Positions 8,475 through 17,813 of a stretch of 61,967 nucleotides of DNA are shown piece by piece. Position 1 is the first letter of the stretch, and every line of letters starts with the position of its first letter. Made by a program: the position numbers and the translations under genes. Source of the stretch: Pelagibius sp. Alg239-R121 (lineage in GTDB: Bacteria > Pseudomonadota > Alphaproteobacteria > Kiloniellales > Kiloniellaceae); NCBI RefSeq assembly GCF_947331435.1, contig NZ_CAMZOF010000018.1:1-61967 (forward strand), read 5' to 3'. Under the pieces are notes generated by a model. The model saw only the letters and a program-made list of their open reading frames with translations. It was not told where the DNA came from and ran no database searches.

Positions 8475-9953
8475 TCAAGCAGCTCCGATACTCTCCAGGA
8501 ACTCCTGAGTCTCGCCCTGCAGGAATTCAGCCTGCTTGGAAAGCTCATTGGCGGCAGACAACACATCGCTTGCAATGCGATCCGTCTCTGCCGAGATCTG
8601 TGAGACCTCAGCAATGTTGCTCGAAACTTCACGGGTCGCGGCGCCCTGTTCGTCAATCGCAGAGGATATGCCGGTAGCGACCTCGCTGATCTCCAAGATC
8701 TTCTGGGAAATCGATTCGTTTGCCGAAACCGCCACGCCGGTCGCGGTCTGGATCTCCGAGATCTGCTGCGAGATTTCTTCCGTCGCTTTCGCGGTCTGAT
8801 TGGCGAGCGCCTTGACTTCAGCAGCCACAACCGCGAAACCCTTGCCGGCTTCGCCTGCACGCGCCGCTTCGATCGTGGCGTTGAGCGCCAGCAGGTTCGT
8901 CTGCTCTGCGATATCTTGAATCATGTTTACGACTTCGCCGATCTTCTGCGACGCTTCGACTAGTTCCTTGATCTGGTCGCTCGACTCTGCAGCGGCTTCA
9001 GTCGCAGTCTGCGCCATATTGGTCGCCTGAGCGATCTGCGCAGCAATTTCGGAGATCGAGTTGTTTAATTGTTCCGCAGCCGATGCAACAGCACCGGTAC
9101 GACTGTCCGCTTGTTCAGCGTTGCCCTGCATCGAACCGGCGCTGGATTGCATTTCCGTCGCAGCGGCCGACACGCCGGCGACGATGTTCTGAACGTTCTC
9201 CGCCATATTGACGTTGCTGGTCACCACCGACCAGGACAGCAAAGGACCAATGTAGTCACCTGACTTGCTACGCAGAGCCGAAACCTGCAAGTCGAGGTTC
9301 TCATCTCCCAGTTTGATAACTGTCCGATGCGGTAGGTTGGAGGAATCCGCCAGCAGGTTACGTTGGTGCTGTGGGTTCTTGTGGAAGATATCGATGCACC
9401 TTCCCTTTAGTTCCGCAGCCGGCGCCGGCAGCAGATGATTCAACGGTGTCAGCGTCTCGATGCTGGTTTTGTTAATGTAGGTTATCTCGAGGGTTTCTCG
9501 GTCAGCCAGCATCACATTGATTGGCATATTGTCGAGCATTTGCAACAGGCGCGCCGTCTCTTCTTCCTTCGCGACCTGTTTTGTGATGATGCTCCAGGTG
9601 AGCATCGGTCCGACGTAGTTTCCCTTGCGGTCATGCAAAGCTGTCACATTGAGGTCCAGCCATTCGCCGCCGACCGTGATCCGCGTCTGGTGCGGCAGAT
9701 TGGATGGATCCGAAAGAAGTTGACGCTGATGTGCTGGATTCTTGTGAAAAATGTCAATCGACTGACCAACAATTTCGTCGGCTTTTACCGGAAGCACCTC
9801 TTCGATGCTTTTCAACGCAACAAGCGACGATTTATTCGCGTAGGTGATGGTGTATTCCTCAAGATCACAGGTCATCACGCTTACAGGCATTAGATCGAGC
9901 ATCTGCCCAAACATTTCGTTCGAGCCCGACTGTTTTTTGTTCAACGAAAACAT
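8475..9953 (-). CDS. Soluble methyl-accepting chemotaxis protein with two PAS domains
   Basis: 492 residues, no transmembrane segment, so a cytoplasmic receptor. Two tandem PAS-type modules (about residues 14-120 and 135-250) share [18 protein letters not shown] or [18 protein letters not shown] and NLPHxT, showing a duplicated sensor. The signalling hairpin follows, with the tip sequence [20 protein letters not shown] (about residues 340-365), which contacts CheA and CheW. The start at 9953 has AGGAG/GGAG just upstream; an earlier in-frame ATG at 9986 is unlikely. It probably senses an internal signal such as redox or a bound cofactor; the ligand cannot be told from sequence. Confidence 0.93.
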   Translation of the reverse strand: MFSLNKKQSGSNEMFGQMLDLMPVSVMTCDLEEYTITYANKSSLVALKSIEEVLPVKADEIVGQSIDIFHKNPAHQRQLLSDPSNLPHQTRITVGGEWLDLNVTALHDRKGNYVGPMLTWSIITKQVAKEEETARLLQMLDNMPINVMLADRETLEITYINKTSIETLTPLNHLLPAPAAELKGRCIDIFHKNPQHQRNLLADSSNLPHRTVIKLGDENLDLQVSALRSKSGDYIGPLLSWSVVTSNVNMAENVQNIVAGVSAAATEMQSSAGSMQGNAEQADSRTGAVASAAEQLNNSISEIAAQIAQATNMAQTATEAAAESSDQIKELVEASQKIGEVVNMIQDIAEQTNLLALNATIEAARAGEAGKGFAVVAAEVKALANQTAKATEEISQQISEIQTATGVAVSANESISQKILEISEVATGISSAIDEQGAATREVSSNIAEVSQISAETDRIASDVLSAANELSKQAEFLQGETQEFLESIGAA

Positions 9954-10680
9954 AATCACTCCACTCCTACCACAGATTTTGACCACGTTAATTTGCCTCG
10001 ATGTAAGGGGTGAAAGGCCTAATTTTTTACTAAATTCGGATAGTAAAAGCCGAAAATTGTGTCGCTGTTTTGTTCTAAGTTTGCGAATTTTATTATATGT
10101 ATTTCAGATCAGGTTGTATTTTGACAAAACATACATGCGTATGTGCGTTAATTACTTGATTTGTGTTAGATTGTGAAAAATCGCAGGCAGGTAATGACCA
10201 AAACGAGGCTTGCTCATTTTTGTAAGACGCGCAGAATCCGCGCCGGTTTCTAAGCTCTTCGTCAAATTCACTCGAGGGAGCAGAGGAAATCCACTACTGG
10301 AGAAATTATGGATTGAATTCTCTCGCGAAAACAACGTTGATGAATGCTCGATATACGAGAAAAAAATTCATGATATGCGACTTTTAGGCCAAGCTTTAGA
10401 CTGAGCGTGGTGCTTTTTTTTCCCGAACTTTTTTGAAAAAATACTTACCGGCTACTGTCGAAAACAAGCATATGACATTCAAGGCATTGATTCGCGGTTT
10501 TGTATAATCGTGAACACATCGTGTCATTGCTGCCCGGAAAGGGCTGTAATGCGGAAGCCAAACGGGACATACTGGCCAAAGCCGTGGTCGAAGGACAGGT
10601 GATCCGAGAGATCGTTGTTTTTGCACCTGCCAATCATCATGCAATGAATCTCTATGCGTACCACCTCTAGCAAATTCAGG
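9954..10680. other. AT-rich upstream region; one possible small open frame
   Basis: The stretch from 10015 to 10160 is AT-rich and probably holds the promoter of the chemoreceptor on the minus strand. A 56-codon plus-strand frame (10500-10670, TTG start, reading REHIVSLLPGKGCNAEAKRD and later REIVVFAPANHHAMN) has protein-like composition. It has no clear ribosome-binding site and I do not recognise it; it may be a gene fragment. Confidence 0.3.
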
Positions 10681-10715
10681 TCCCGGCGGCGTACTAGGCG
10701 TATTAACCGCCGGGA
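10681..10715 (-). terminator. Hairpin downstream of copB
   Basis: TCCCGGCGG (10681-10689) and CCGCCGGGA (10707-10715) are perfect 9-bp arms, just past the copB stop on the minus strand. There is no T run, so termination may be factor-assisted. Confidence 0.5.
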
Positions 10716-10723
10716 TTCATGTT

Positions 10724-11425
10724 TCAGAACAGGATGCGGGTTCCTATGACGAAAAAGACAGCGCCATCGTCTTCGCCGTCATCTCGTGCGAGATCAGCCG
10801 TTTCACCGAACGCTCGCTCGTAGTGCACACCGATGTAAGGAGAAATCGCGCGATCGATGAGGTCGTAGCTGAGGCGAGCGCCGACCTCCAGCGTCGGTCC
10901 CCAGGCCCCGGTTCCGATATCTTCGTCATCAGTAAAGGGCAGATCGACCTCGATGCTGGGCACCAGGGTGACGCGGTTGGTTATCAGGCCCTCATACTCC
11001 ACCTCAAAGCGGGCTGACGGATCTTCGCCGAGAAACAGATCGGCATCGACCTCGAACCACTGCTTCGCCAGGCCGTGAAAACCGAGGACGCCATAGACCC
11101 TGTCCGGTCCGCCAGGGGTATCCACCCTGACCCCGGCGACCGCATTGAAGAAATCGGATATCGGCACTTGAAGCCGTGCCTGATTCTCCAGTGTCTCGAA
11201 GGCATCCTCTTCGAGCGAGAACTCCGCCTCGCTGCGCCAGACGAACTTCAATTCGTCCGTGCCTGCAATAGCATCAAAGTCCCAGGCCAGGACATCATTG
11301 TCCTCGCCTATCCGGTATTCAAGCTGCTCGCCTTGTATGCCCCAGAGAAACTGCTCCGCCGAAACCGGCGATGCCAGGAGGATTGCCGGCGCAAGCGCAC
11401 CGGCTAACAACAGACGCTTCCCCAT
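10724..11425 (-). CDS. copB: Copper resistance protein B, outer-membrane beta-barrel
   Basis: 233 residues with a signal peptide (LLLAGALAPAILLASPVSA). The mature protein matches CopB: FLWGIQGEQLEYRIGEDNDV, a WDFDAIAGTDELKFVWRSEA strand, QWFEVDADLFLG and IGVHYERAFGETADLA, ending in a phenylalanine (GTRILF) typical of outer-membrane proteins. It lacks the long Met/His-rich N-terminal linker of some CopB proteins. The copA stop is 3 bases before its ATG, and the ribosome-binding site (GGAGG) lies in the end of copA, so the two are translationally coupled. CopB is thought to sequester or pass copper at the outer membrane. Confidence 0.93.
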   Translation of the reverse strand: MGKRLLLAGALAPAILLASPVSAEQFLWGIQGEQLEYRIGEDNDVLAWDFDAIAGTDELKFVWRSEAEFSLEEDAFETLENQARLQVPISDFFNAVAGVRVDTPGGPDRVYGVLGFHGLAKQWFEVDADLFLGEDPSARFEVEYEGLITNRVTLVPSIEVDLPFTDDEDIGTGAWGPTLEVGARLSYDLIDRAISPYIGVHYERAFGETADLARDDGEDDGAVFFVIGTRILF

Positions 11426-11428
11426 GTC

Positions 11429-13174
11429 TCATCCTCCGCTTACGGCTGCAGCAGAGGCTTGTTCGCCACCGGGGCCGCCTTCCACCACGACCTTTCGGAA
11501 CATTCCGCTGTCGGCGTGGTAAGACAGATGGCAATGGAAGGCCCATTGTCCTTCGGCATCCACTTCCGTCTCCATGTAGACGGTGGTTCCCGGCGCCACG
11601 TTCACAACGTGCTTGATTGGATCTAGAGCGCCATTGCCGGTATCGATGATGGACCACATCCCGTGCAGGTGCATGGGGTGACTCATCATGGTCTCATTCA
11701 CGAACTTGAAGCGGACACGCTCGCCGTATTGAAGCCGTATCGGCTCCGCATCCGAAAACTTGGTCCCGTTGATGGACCAAATGTAGCGTTCCATGTTACC
11801 CGTGAGCCGAAGCTCGATTTCCCGTGTCGCCTCTCGGTCTTCGTACAGCGGACTCTGTGCCTTGAGATCGGCGTAAGAGAGGAACTTTCCGCCGTTTGCG
11901 GCGGTCGGGGCGATTCCGCTGCCTGGCGCATAAAAGGGATCGCCGGACGCCATCTTCATTACTCCGTGCATGGAATGATCCATGCCTTCCATGGACATCC
12001 CTTTGCCCATGGCGTGTCCGCCAGCCATATTCGCATGTTTCATCCCACCGTGGCTCATCCCGCTGGGCATGCTGTGATCCATCGCTGCCATCGCGCCATG
12101 ATCCATGCCCTCATGAGCCATCCCCATATCCGCCATGGTCAGCAGCGGAGCATCCCGCAAGGCGGGCACGGCCGCGGACATTCCGTCGCGGGGGGCCAGT
12201 GTCCCTCTTGCAAAGGCGGTCCGGCCCATTGACTCGGCAAAAACGGTGAAGGCCTTACTTTCCCGCGGCCTGACAATCACGTCGTAGGTTTCGGCCACCG
12301 CGATGCGAAACTCATCGACCGTAACCGGTTGCACGTTGTTGCCGTCCGCCTGAACCATCGTCATTTTGAGGCCCGGGATCCGCACGTCGAAGTAGGTCAT
12401 GGCGGAGGAGTTGATGAAGCGCAGACGCACACGCTCGCCGGGTTTGAAGAGGCCCGTCCAGTTTTGATCCGGTCCCTTACCATTCATCAGCGCCGTAAAT
12501 CCCTGAAGGTCTTCGACGTCCGTGGGCATCATCCGCATTTCACCCCAGGCACGACGGTCGGCGAGCGCCTCATCGAACCCCTTATCCTTGGCATCATCGA
12601 AGAAATCGAAAAGCGTGCGCTGCTTACGATTATAGTAATCGGGCATCATCTTTAGGTTGCGCATGATCCGGTCGCCAGAGTGCGGGTGCGCATCTGTGAG
12701 TTGGATGACGTATTCCCGGTCGTAACGGAATGGCTCCCGGTCCTTGGCTTCGATGATGATTGCTCCGTAGGCACCATCGGGTTCCTGAAAGCCGGAGTGG
12801 CTGTGGAACCAATAGGTGCCGTTTTGTACGATCGGAAACCTGTAGGTAAAGATCTCGCCCGGTGCGATACCTTCATAGCTGATTCCCGGAACGCCATCCT
12901 CCTGATAGGGCAGGATCAGACCATGCCAGTGGATCGAGGTCGCTTCCGAGAGATTGTTTTTGACATTGATGGTGACCTCTTCACCCTCCTTGAAACGCAG
13001 GACAGGTCCAGGCGAGGCGCCGTTGAAACCGATCCCCGACTTGGTAAATTCGCCTGTGCTCATCTCAATCTTATCGACAGTCAGGTTGTAAGTTTCAGCT
13101 GAGGCGCTGCCGATCAGGGCGAGTAGAACTGCGGCCCCGAGCACGCCCGCTCGGGGTAACTTCAAACTCTTCAT
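11429..13174 (-). CDS. copA: CopA-type multicopper oxidase
   Basis: 581 residues; a periplasmic oxidase that converts Cu(I) to Cu(II). All copper-ligand motifs are present: HWHGLILPYQEDG, YWFHSHSGFQE, HPMHLHGMW and HCHLSYHADSGMF (type 1, 2 and 3 sites). A Met/His-rich insert (about residues 350-410, repeated MDHSM and GMSHGGMKH units) is typical for Cu(I) binding. The start at 13174 follows AAGGA. The signal peptide (KLPRAGVLGAAVLLALIGSASA) has no twin-arginine motif, although CopA proteins normally use Tat; this one would go through Sec or carries a divergent signal. It lies third in the operon His-rich protein, cupredoxin, copA, copB. Confidence 0.95.
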   Translation of the reverse strand: MKSLKLPRAGVLGAAVLLALIGSASAETYNLTVDKIEMSTGEFTKSGIGFNGASPGPVLRFKEGEEVTINVKNNLSEATSIHWHGLILPYQEDGVPGISYEGIAPGEIFTYRFPIVQNGTYWFHSHSGFQEPDGAYGAIIIEAKDREPFRYDREYVIQLTDAHPHSGDRIMRNLKMMPDYYNRKQRTLFDFFDDAKDKGFDEALADRRAWGEMRMMPTDVEDLQGFTALMNGKGPDQNWTGLFKPGERVRLRFINSSAMTYFDVRIPGLKMTMVQADGNNVQPVTVDEFRIAVAETYDVIVRPRESKAFTVFAESMGRTAFARGTLAPRDGMSAAVPALRDAPLLTMADMGMAHEGMDHGAMAAMDHSMPSGMSHGGMKHANMAGGHAMGKGMSMEGMDHSMHGVMKMASGDPFYAPGSGIAPTAANGGKFLSYADLKAQSPLYEDREATREIELRLTGNMERYIWSINGTKFSDAEPIRLQYGERVRFKFVNETMMSHPMHLHGMWSIIDTGNGALDPIKHVVNVAPGTTVYMETEVDAEGQWAFHCHLSYHADSGMFRKVVVEGGPGGEQASAAAVSGG

Positions 13175-13243
13175 CTCAATTTTCCTTTTGTAATGATCGT
13201 TGAGGGCGCGCGGTGCCCGGTTTTGGCCGCCGCGCGCGTTCAC

Positions 13244-13789
13244 TCAATGCGTCAGATTGATTTCGCCCATCATTCCGGCGTCGTAGTGGCCTGGAACGTT
13301 GCAAGCAAACTCGAGTGTGGCGTGCACCGGAAAACTCCAGATGACTTCGCCACTTTCTCCGGGCTCGAGAAGGGTGCTGTTCGGATCGTCGTGCGTACCA
13401 TGCCCCATCGACGCTTGCATCTTCCGTGCAACAGTCCAGTTGATCCGATCAGCTTCCAGCACGCCATGCTCGACCATCATCATCATCTCATCCTGATGCG
13501 CGGCGTGCCCCTCGGTCGTACCGATGTTGAATTCATGGACAAGATCACCTTCGTTTTTGATGACGAAGCGGACGGTTTCGCCTTCCTGTACGTCGAGACT
13601 TTCGGGTTCGTAGTAGTTGTCATACATCGTTACTTCGATGGTCCGCGTTGCGTCGGATGCAATACCTGGCGAGCCGAGGTCCGCGCTGCTACTGTGGCTG
13701 CCGGCGGCGAACACTTCAGTCGCGAAAAGGGGGATGGAAACAACCACCATGGCGGCCGTAAGGGTTTCGTTCACGAACTTGAAATTCAT
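13244..13789 (-). CDS. Periplasmic cupredoxin (plastocyanin/azurin-like copper protein)
   Basis: 181 residues with a signal peptide (to about residue 29). The core is a cupredoxin with type 1 copper ligands: His in DLVHEFNIG and Cys, His and Met in FACNVPGHYDAGMMGE. Between them is an extra Met/His segment (HAAHQDEMMMMVEHG, then MGHGTHDDP) that could bind more copper. GAGGA precedes the ATG by 6 bases. It is followed by copA after 69 bases and probably donates or accepts copper/electrons. It resembles CopI-type copper-tolerance proteins, but I cannot assign that name firmly. Confidence 0.85.
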   Translation of the reverse strand: MNFKFVNETLTAAMVVVSIPLFATEVFAAGSHSSSADLGSPGIASDATRTIEVTMYDNYYEPESLDVQEGETVRFVIKNEGDLVHEFNIGTTEGHAAHQDEMMMMVEHGVLEADRINWTVARKMQASMGHGTHDDPNSTLLEPGESGEVIWSFPVHATLEFACNVPGHYDAGMMGEINLTH

Positions 13790-13995
13790 GTTAAATCCTC
13801 ATGGAATTCGAGTGCAGTCGCTCTCGACGCGATAGGTCGAGTCCGGATTTCACTCGCTAATTTTCTGATGGGGAGCCCAACTGAATTCCTTTAACTCAGG
13901 AAAAACGGTTGGATTCAAAATACACCGATTGCATGTCTTGCCAGGGCGGCGAGCGACCTGCTCCCGAAGCTAAGAAAAGCAAACACCGAATGTCC

Positions 13996-14349
13996 TCAAG
14001 ATCGAGGCGGCGGCGTCTCTGATTCGGGCCTGAGGCCGCTGATTAATGTATCTGAACTGGGCGCAACAACGTTAACGGACCAATCGACCGTGATCACGTC
14101 GGACATGTCGGGTTGGAACAATGAGCCGGAACAGTGTCCTGTCGTCGTATGGCACTCCTCGTGATCCTCATTCGCACGACGGTTTTGATCTGCGCAGTCA
14201 GGCCCTTCGCAGTCCGCATCGGCCAGGCCGAGAGGAATTTCCCCGTGGGTGGCTGCCGGCGCGTGATCGTGTGGGAACGAATAAGCCGTCGCGAGAGGCA
14301 CGACGGCTAAGACCAGAATCGAAATAAAAACAATCATTCGCCGAATCAT
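13996..14349 (-). CDS. Small His/Cys-rich secreted protein at the head of the copper operon
   Basis: 117 residues from ATG 14349. The signal peptide is VFISILVLAVVPLATAYS. The mature part holds HDHAPAATHGE, DCEGPDCADQNRRANEDHEE, CHTTTGHCSG and ends SETPPPRS. Cys and His clusters suggest metal binding in the periplasm. It shares its layout with the protein at 6035-6454. A CueR-type promoter lies directly upstream (14356-14386), with its -10 element only 6 bases from this ATG, so the message may be leaderless. No ribosome-binding site is visible. Function beyond copper context is unknown. Confidence 0.7.
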   Translation of the reverse strand: MIRRMIVFISILVLAVVPLATAYSFPHDHAPAATHGEIPLGLADADCEGPDCADQNRRANEDHEECHTTTGHCSGSLFQPDMSDVITVDWSVNVVAPSSDTLISGLRPESETPPPRS

Positions 14350-14355
14350 TTTCAA

Positions 14356-14386
14356 GATATGGGGCTTCCCCCAACTGGAAGGTCAA
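14356..14386 (-). promoter_or_regulatory. MerR/CueR-type copper-responsive promoter
   Basis: On the minus strand a perfect -35 (TTGACC, 14381-14386) is followed by a 19-base spacer (14362-14380) holding the dyad CTTCC-N-GGAAG, and then a weak -10 (CATATC). A 19-base spacer with a CTTCC/GGAAG dyad is the hallmark of promoters activated by CueR-like MerR proteins. It sits in front of the copper operon. The only MerR-like sequence I find in the window is the broken remnant at 40290-40550. Confidence 0.75.
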
Positions 14387-14712
14387 GGGCCTTCTTGCTA
14401 TTTGTCCAGAGAATGCGCGTTGGCTTTTGGAGCGGCCAGAAAGGTGCGCACTCAAAGCTGCATACGGTATCAAATTGACGTTAAATGTTACGAGATTACA
14501 GACGGTTGTAACCTCACTAGGTTAGATGACTCCTGCCTTTCTTCGAGTAAATGTTTCTTATCTGCTCGCGCATTCGTTTGGTTGGAAAAACTCCTCCTCT
14601 CTGATGGTCGTCAAGATTGCTTCGCCCTTGGTGTCGTCGTCTCATCACTCAGTGAGTGCGCGGATCGAGGTAGTCACAATCACGCAGAAAACGGTGTTGT
14701 GAGGATAAAGCT

Positions 14713-14840
14713 GTAAAGCGCTTTGAGCTGAACCGCTCTACCTTGGCTGACTGGGTGGACCGTTCAGTGGCGTTGCTGGAGTCTTTCGCAAATGCAATTG
14801 GCGGCCATGTGATGGCGGGTCGGGCAATTCTCTTTGATTG
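14713..14840 (+). pseudogene. IS66-family transposase fragment
   Basis: One frame reads KRFELNRSTLADWVDRSVAL, then LESFANAIGGHVMAGRAI, a conserved stretch of the IS66 TnpC protein (xxSRSTLADWVGRxxALLxPLxxxIxxHVLA). It is cut off on both sides. The flanking DNA from 14390 to 14712 holds no gene I can support. Confidence 0.75.
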
Positions 14841-15021
14841 CTTTGCGATTAAGTGCCGGTCACGCTCAATGGCGGAACGTCGAGTTTGCTGGGAAGTTAA
14901 ACAGCAACTTGTCAGTGTCTTCTCGGGGCCGCCGCGGTTAAGTTGTCAATGCCAGCCAGTTACCGTGAATGCACCAATCCCGGTCCGCTCGGTCAAGAGC
15001 GGGATGCAGCCAAATCCTAGC

Positions 15022-15936
15022 CTACCAGTCCGACAGCAATGCCGTCTTTTCTTTCTGACAGAGAACCTGCAGCACTTGCAATTCGCCGCTGTCAATGGCT
15101 TTCACGCGACTGGCCCATAATTCGACGTCCGTCGCCACCGTTCCGACTAACTCTTTGTCTAGGCCCGTTTGTGAGGCTTTTTGCGCGTAATTGAACCAGC
15201 CGTCTATCACCCTTGCTCTAAAGGCTTTTGTGATGTCGGTTGCCTTACGGATGTTTATCTTTAGGCGGGAAAGAGCAATGTCATAGTCCTTAAGACTCCA
15301 GACATTTGGTGTTTCGGGCTCTGTCCTGATCCATTCAAAAAGGTCATCGCCGTTAGAGATCTCCTCCGGTTTCACGAAATCCGTAAACAAAAACTGGCCA
15401 CCGCTCTTCAGGCTGTTACCCAGCCTGCGTAAGAGTTCGTTTTTGCTTCTGACGGCATAGAGGAATTCCTTTGAATAAGCGCAGTCGAAAGATTGTTCTT
15501 CAGATCTGAAATCGTCTGGATCAAAAACGGTTATCCGGGCTCTTTTTGCTAAACCGGTAGCGCTGCAGAGTTGCATGCCTGCCTCTGCCAAAGCCTGATC
15601 ACTTTCAAAAGCGGTGACACGAACGCCGAAATGTTCTGCCATGAGGCGACTTGCGCCGCCGAGCCCTGCACCGACTTCAACGACATTCATGGAGGGCGAT
15701 AGTTTTAGCGGCGCAAGCATCTCCAGGAGGTAATCCCAGTCGCCCGGAGATGAAAACCCCTCTCCCCAAAGTTCTTGGATGAAGAAAACTCTTGCTGACT
15801 CTCGGGAGATGTTGCTGATCCTTGTCCTGCCGGCGTCGACTTTCGCTCCGGGGGCGCTGGTTTCGTTCAACGATTCCAGCATGCGTTGGCGGAGGGTCGC
15901 TTGTGCCTTCTGGGGTACAAGCTGCGAGGCAGCCAT
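15022..15936 (-). CDS. Class I SAM-dependent methyltransferase
   Basis: 304 residues. The Rossmann fold has motif I VVEVGAGLGGASRLMAEHFG (about residues 85-105), an acidic strand end in VTAFESD and a post-motif FDCAYSKEFLYAV. The C-terminal third (GDDLFEWIRTEPETPNVWSL onwards) resembles small-molecule methyltransferases of the UbiE/sterol type. GGGAGG precedes the ATG by 6 bases. The substrate is unknown. It stands alone, downstream of and parallel to a MucR gene, and could be its target. Confidence 0.82.
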   Translation of the reverse strand: MAASQLVPQKAQATLRQRMLESLNETSAPGAKVDAGRTRISNISRESARVFFIQELWGEGFSSPGDWDYLLEMLAPLKLSPSMNVVEVGAGLGGASRLMAEHFGVRVTAFESDQALAEAGMQLCSATGLAKRARITVFDPDDFRSEEQSFDCAYSKEFLYAVRSKNELLRRLGNSLKSGGQFLFTDFVKPEEISNGDDLFEWIRTEPETPNVWSLKDYDIALSRLKINIRKATDITKAFRARVIDGWFNYAQKASQTGLDKELVGTVATDVELWASRVKAIDSGELQVLQVLCQKEKTALLSDW

Positions 15937-16004
15937 GATAAACCTCCCTTTGCATAAACCTGTTAGGGATCAAGAGGGTTGGGCTTCAATCACTCCAGGA
16001 CGAG

Positions 16005-16445
16005 TCAGTTTCCACGTTGCCGCGCCGGTCGCCTAAACTTGATTCCTAAGCCTATTTCTTTTGCGAGTTTGCTGCGCTTCTGGGAGTAATTAGGAGCAAC
16101 AACGGGGTAGTCGGTTGGCAGATTCCATCGATCCCGATAGGCTTCTATGGATAGACCGTAGTTCCTTTTGAGGTACCGCTTCAAGACCCTGAGCTTCTTA
16201 CCATCCTCCAGGCACACGATGTAATCGGGTGTGACAGATTTTGAGATCGGAACTGCTGGCCGTGGCCGTGATTCCGCCTTTGGTTGCGGATTAATGTTGG
16301 CGAGAGCACAGTGGACCTTTCTCAGCAGCTGCGGCAGCTCGTTCGTCGAAACTTCATTATTCGAAAGATGTGCGACGACCACATCGACCGTGTATCTCAA
16401 GAGCCCGCTTGCTTTTACTTCTTCGAATTCTGTGTCGTTGTTCAT
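16005..16445 (-). CDS. Ros/MucR-family transcriptional regulator (divergent zinc finger)
   Basis: 146 residues from ATG 16445, which matches the usual family length; an upstream in-frame ATG at 16559 would add 38 residues. Domain: a short N-terminal oligomerisation region (VVVAHLSNNEVSTNELPQLL), then the Ros/MucR DNA-binding module VTPDYIVCLEDGKKLRVLKR, followed by NYGLSIEAYRDRWNLPTDYP. The zinc site is eroded: the usual LKRHL histidine is Tyr (LKRYL), and the following His position is Asn-Tyr. The copy at 35394 keeps the first His. MucR proteins are nucleoid-like repressors of surface polysaccharide and motility genes. A TGTTTAAACA palindrome lies upstream at 16541-16550. Confidence 0.88.
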   Translation of the reverse strand: MNNDTEFEEVKASGLLRYTVDVVVAHLSNNEVSTNELPQLLRKVHCALANINPQPKAESRPRPAVPISKSVTPDYIVCLEDGKKLRVLKRYLKRNYGLSIEAYRDRWNLPTDYPVVAPNYSQKRSKLAKEIGLGIKFRRPARQRGN

Positions 16446-16559
16446 AGCTCGTTTTCCGCTAGGCACGTCGTCACTAGGGGTGGATTCACAAGGTTTTTCA
16501 TCGTTTACTAACTGTAACATTATTTCAACACTCTGAATTATGTTTAAACAAGAAAACAA

Positions 16560-17418
16560 TGTTTACATAATTTCACTAAATTTTCCTTTAAATTTACCAG
16601 CGCCGTTGGATTAATCCGCCAAATGAAGGCGTCGACAGCTTTGGGACAGAGGGCAGGTGATGTTTGATCCGCCAGCACCCTAGTGACGGCATGTCGGCGG
16701 ATTTTTTTTGAGAGGCAGTTCCGCAATTTTCTTCTGTGCTTTCAGCAAACCCATGCGCTTTTCTGCATTTATTGCGAATTTGACTTGGTGCCAGTGTTTG
16801 AGGCGATATGTGTTAGCTCGCCTTATCAGAGGAAAACGATTTGCTTGATGAACACGCTGCATGAATTCTTCTGGGCCGTCGCGCGGAACAATCTTACAAT
16901 TTTCAAGAATCCTCGGATCAGAAGCTATGTACGTCCAGGCCGTTTTTGAAACTGTGTCGTTGGCCAGTCGACCTATTTCGCATAGGAATTGTATTCGATC
17001 GGATGTTCCAAAATTTGCTGCAGTCTGATAGCTTCCCACAACTTGAACAGCGTGATGTCGAGTTCTTGCGCAACCAGTTCCTCGAAGAAGGCTTGATGCG
17101 GGGTAAGCTTGCTCGTCCAAGCGTACGTCCTTGAGGGGTAGGGTCAGCATGCCTCCGGGTCCGGGTTTGCCGTGCCCATCGGGCTCAGTGGCCGTCGAAA
17201 GCTCCAAACGCAGCACCGCTACGCGCCCGCAATAACCTTACTTAATATGCATCGGAGTCCACGTACATAGCGCAGATGGCAAAGGTGCTGACATAATTAA
17301 TCCTCCCAATCAGGATGAACCGCAAAAAACGACTCAACGGGAAGAAATCTCGCGGTTCTGGTTCAAATCGAATTGCTTTAAAATTCTGTTTGTGTGCGAT
17401 TGCAGTATTGTTTGTTTA
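16560..17418. other. Decayed region, one unidentified coding remnant
   Basis: On the minus strand about 17147-16977 reads TYAWTSKLTPHQAFFEELVA and QELDITLFKLWEAIRLQQIL, then HPIEYNSYAK and a stop. This is protein-like but has no start and no family I recognise. The rest, including an open minus-strand frame to 16680, looks like frameshifted or non-coding DNA. Confidence 0.35.
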
Positions 17419-17790
17419 TCATTTCTTTCCGAGGCACTTTTCGACAGCTTGCAACAGTGCGTCATTGTCCAGGGGTTTGTAAAAAGTGGCGTTCGCACCG
17501 AATTTCTCCGCCATAGCGAGGAAGTCGAAATTGCCTATACGTGATCCTCCCGAGATCGCAATCACGTTCACATCAGGATTTTGTTTTCTCAGCTCGGTGA
17601 TCGTTTCAAGGCCGTCTTTTTCCGGCATGACGATATCTGCGATGACGAGGTCGATTGGTAGCTTGCTCGCAATCTCCATTGCTTGGACTCCGTTACTCGC
17701 AGTTGTAATGTCATGGCCAGCGCGCGAAAGAAAAACCTCCAGCATTTCGCAGATCAGCGGCTCGTCGTCTACTATCAAGATTTTTGCCAT
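17419..17790 (-). CDS. Single-domain response regulator (CheY-like receiver)
   Basis: 123 residues, receiver domain only. Acidic pocket ILIVDDEPL, phospho-acceptor Asp52 in LVIADIVMPEKDG, switch Ser in IAISGGS and conserved Lys in FYKPLD are all present. GGAGG lies 6 bases before ATG 17790. The upstream kinase gene ends 23 bases earlier on the same strand, so the pair is one operon and this protein is the likely phosphorylation target. With no output domain it would act by protein contact, for example in a phosphorelay or on motility. Confidence 0.93.
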   Translation of the reverse strand: MAKILIVDDEPLICEMLEVFLSRAGHDITTASNGVQAMEIASKLPIDLVIADIVMPEKDGLETITELRKQNPDVNVIAISGGSRIGNFDFLAMAEKFGANATFYKPLDNDALLQAVEKCLGKK

Positions 17791-17813
17791 CTCGTCCCTC
17801 CGCACATATAGCA

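Noticed and set aside
8475-9953. Haem-binding PAS assignment for the chemoreceptor
   Set aside because: The repeated FHKNPxHQR contains His, but I cannot show that it is a haem ligand, so no cofactor is claimed.
13193-13894. 233-codon plus-strand frame across the cupredoxin gene
   Set aside because: Antisense shadow of the copper genes; no family resemblance and no start signal.
16680-17216. 178-codon minus-strand frame
   Set aside because: The protein-like part (about 16977-17147) lies in a different frame; this open frame itself shows no conserved pattern.
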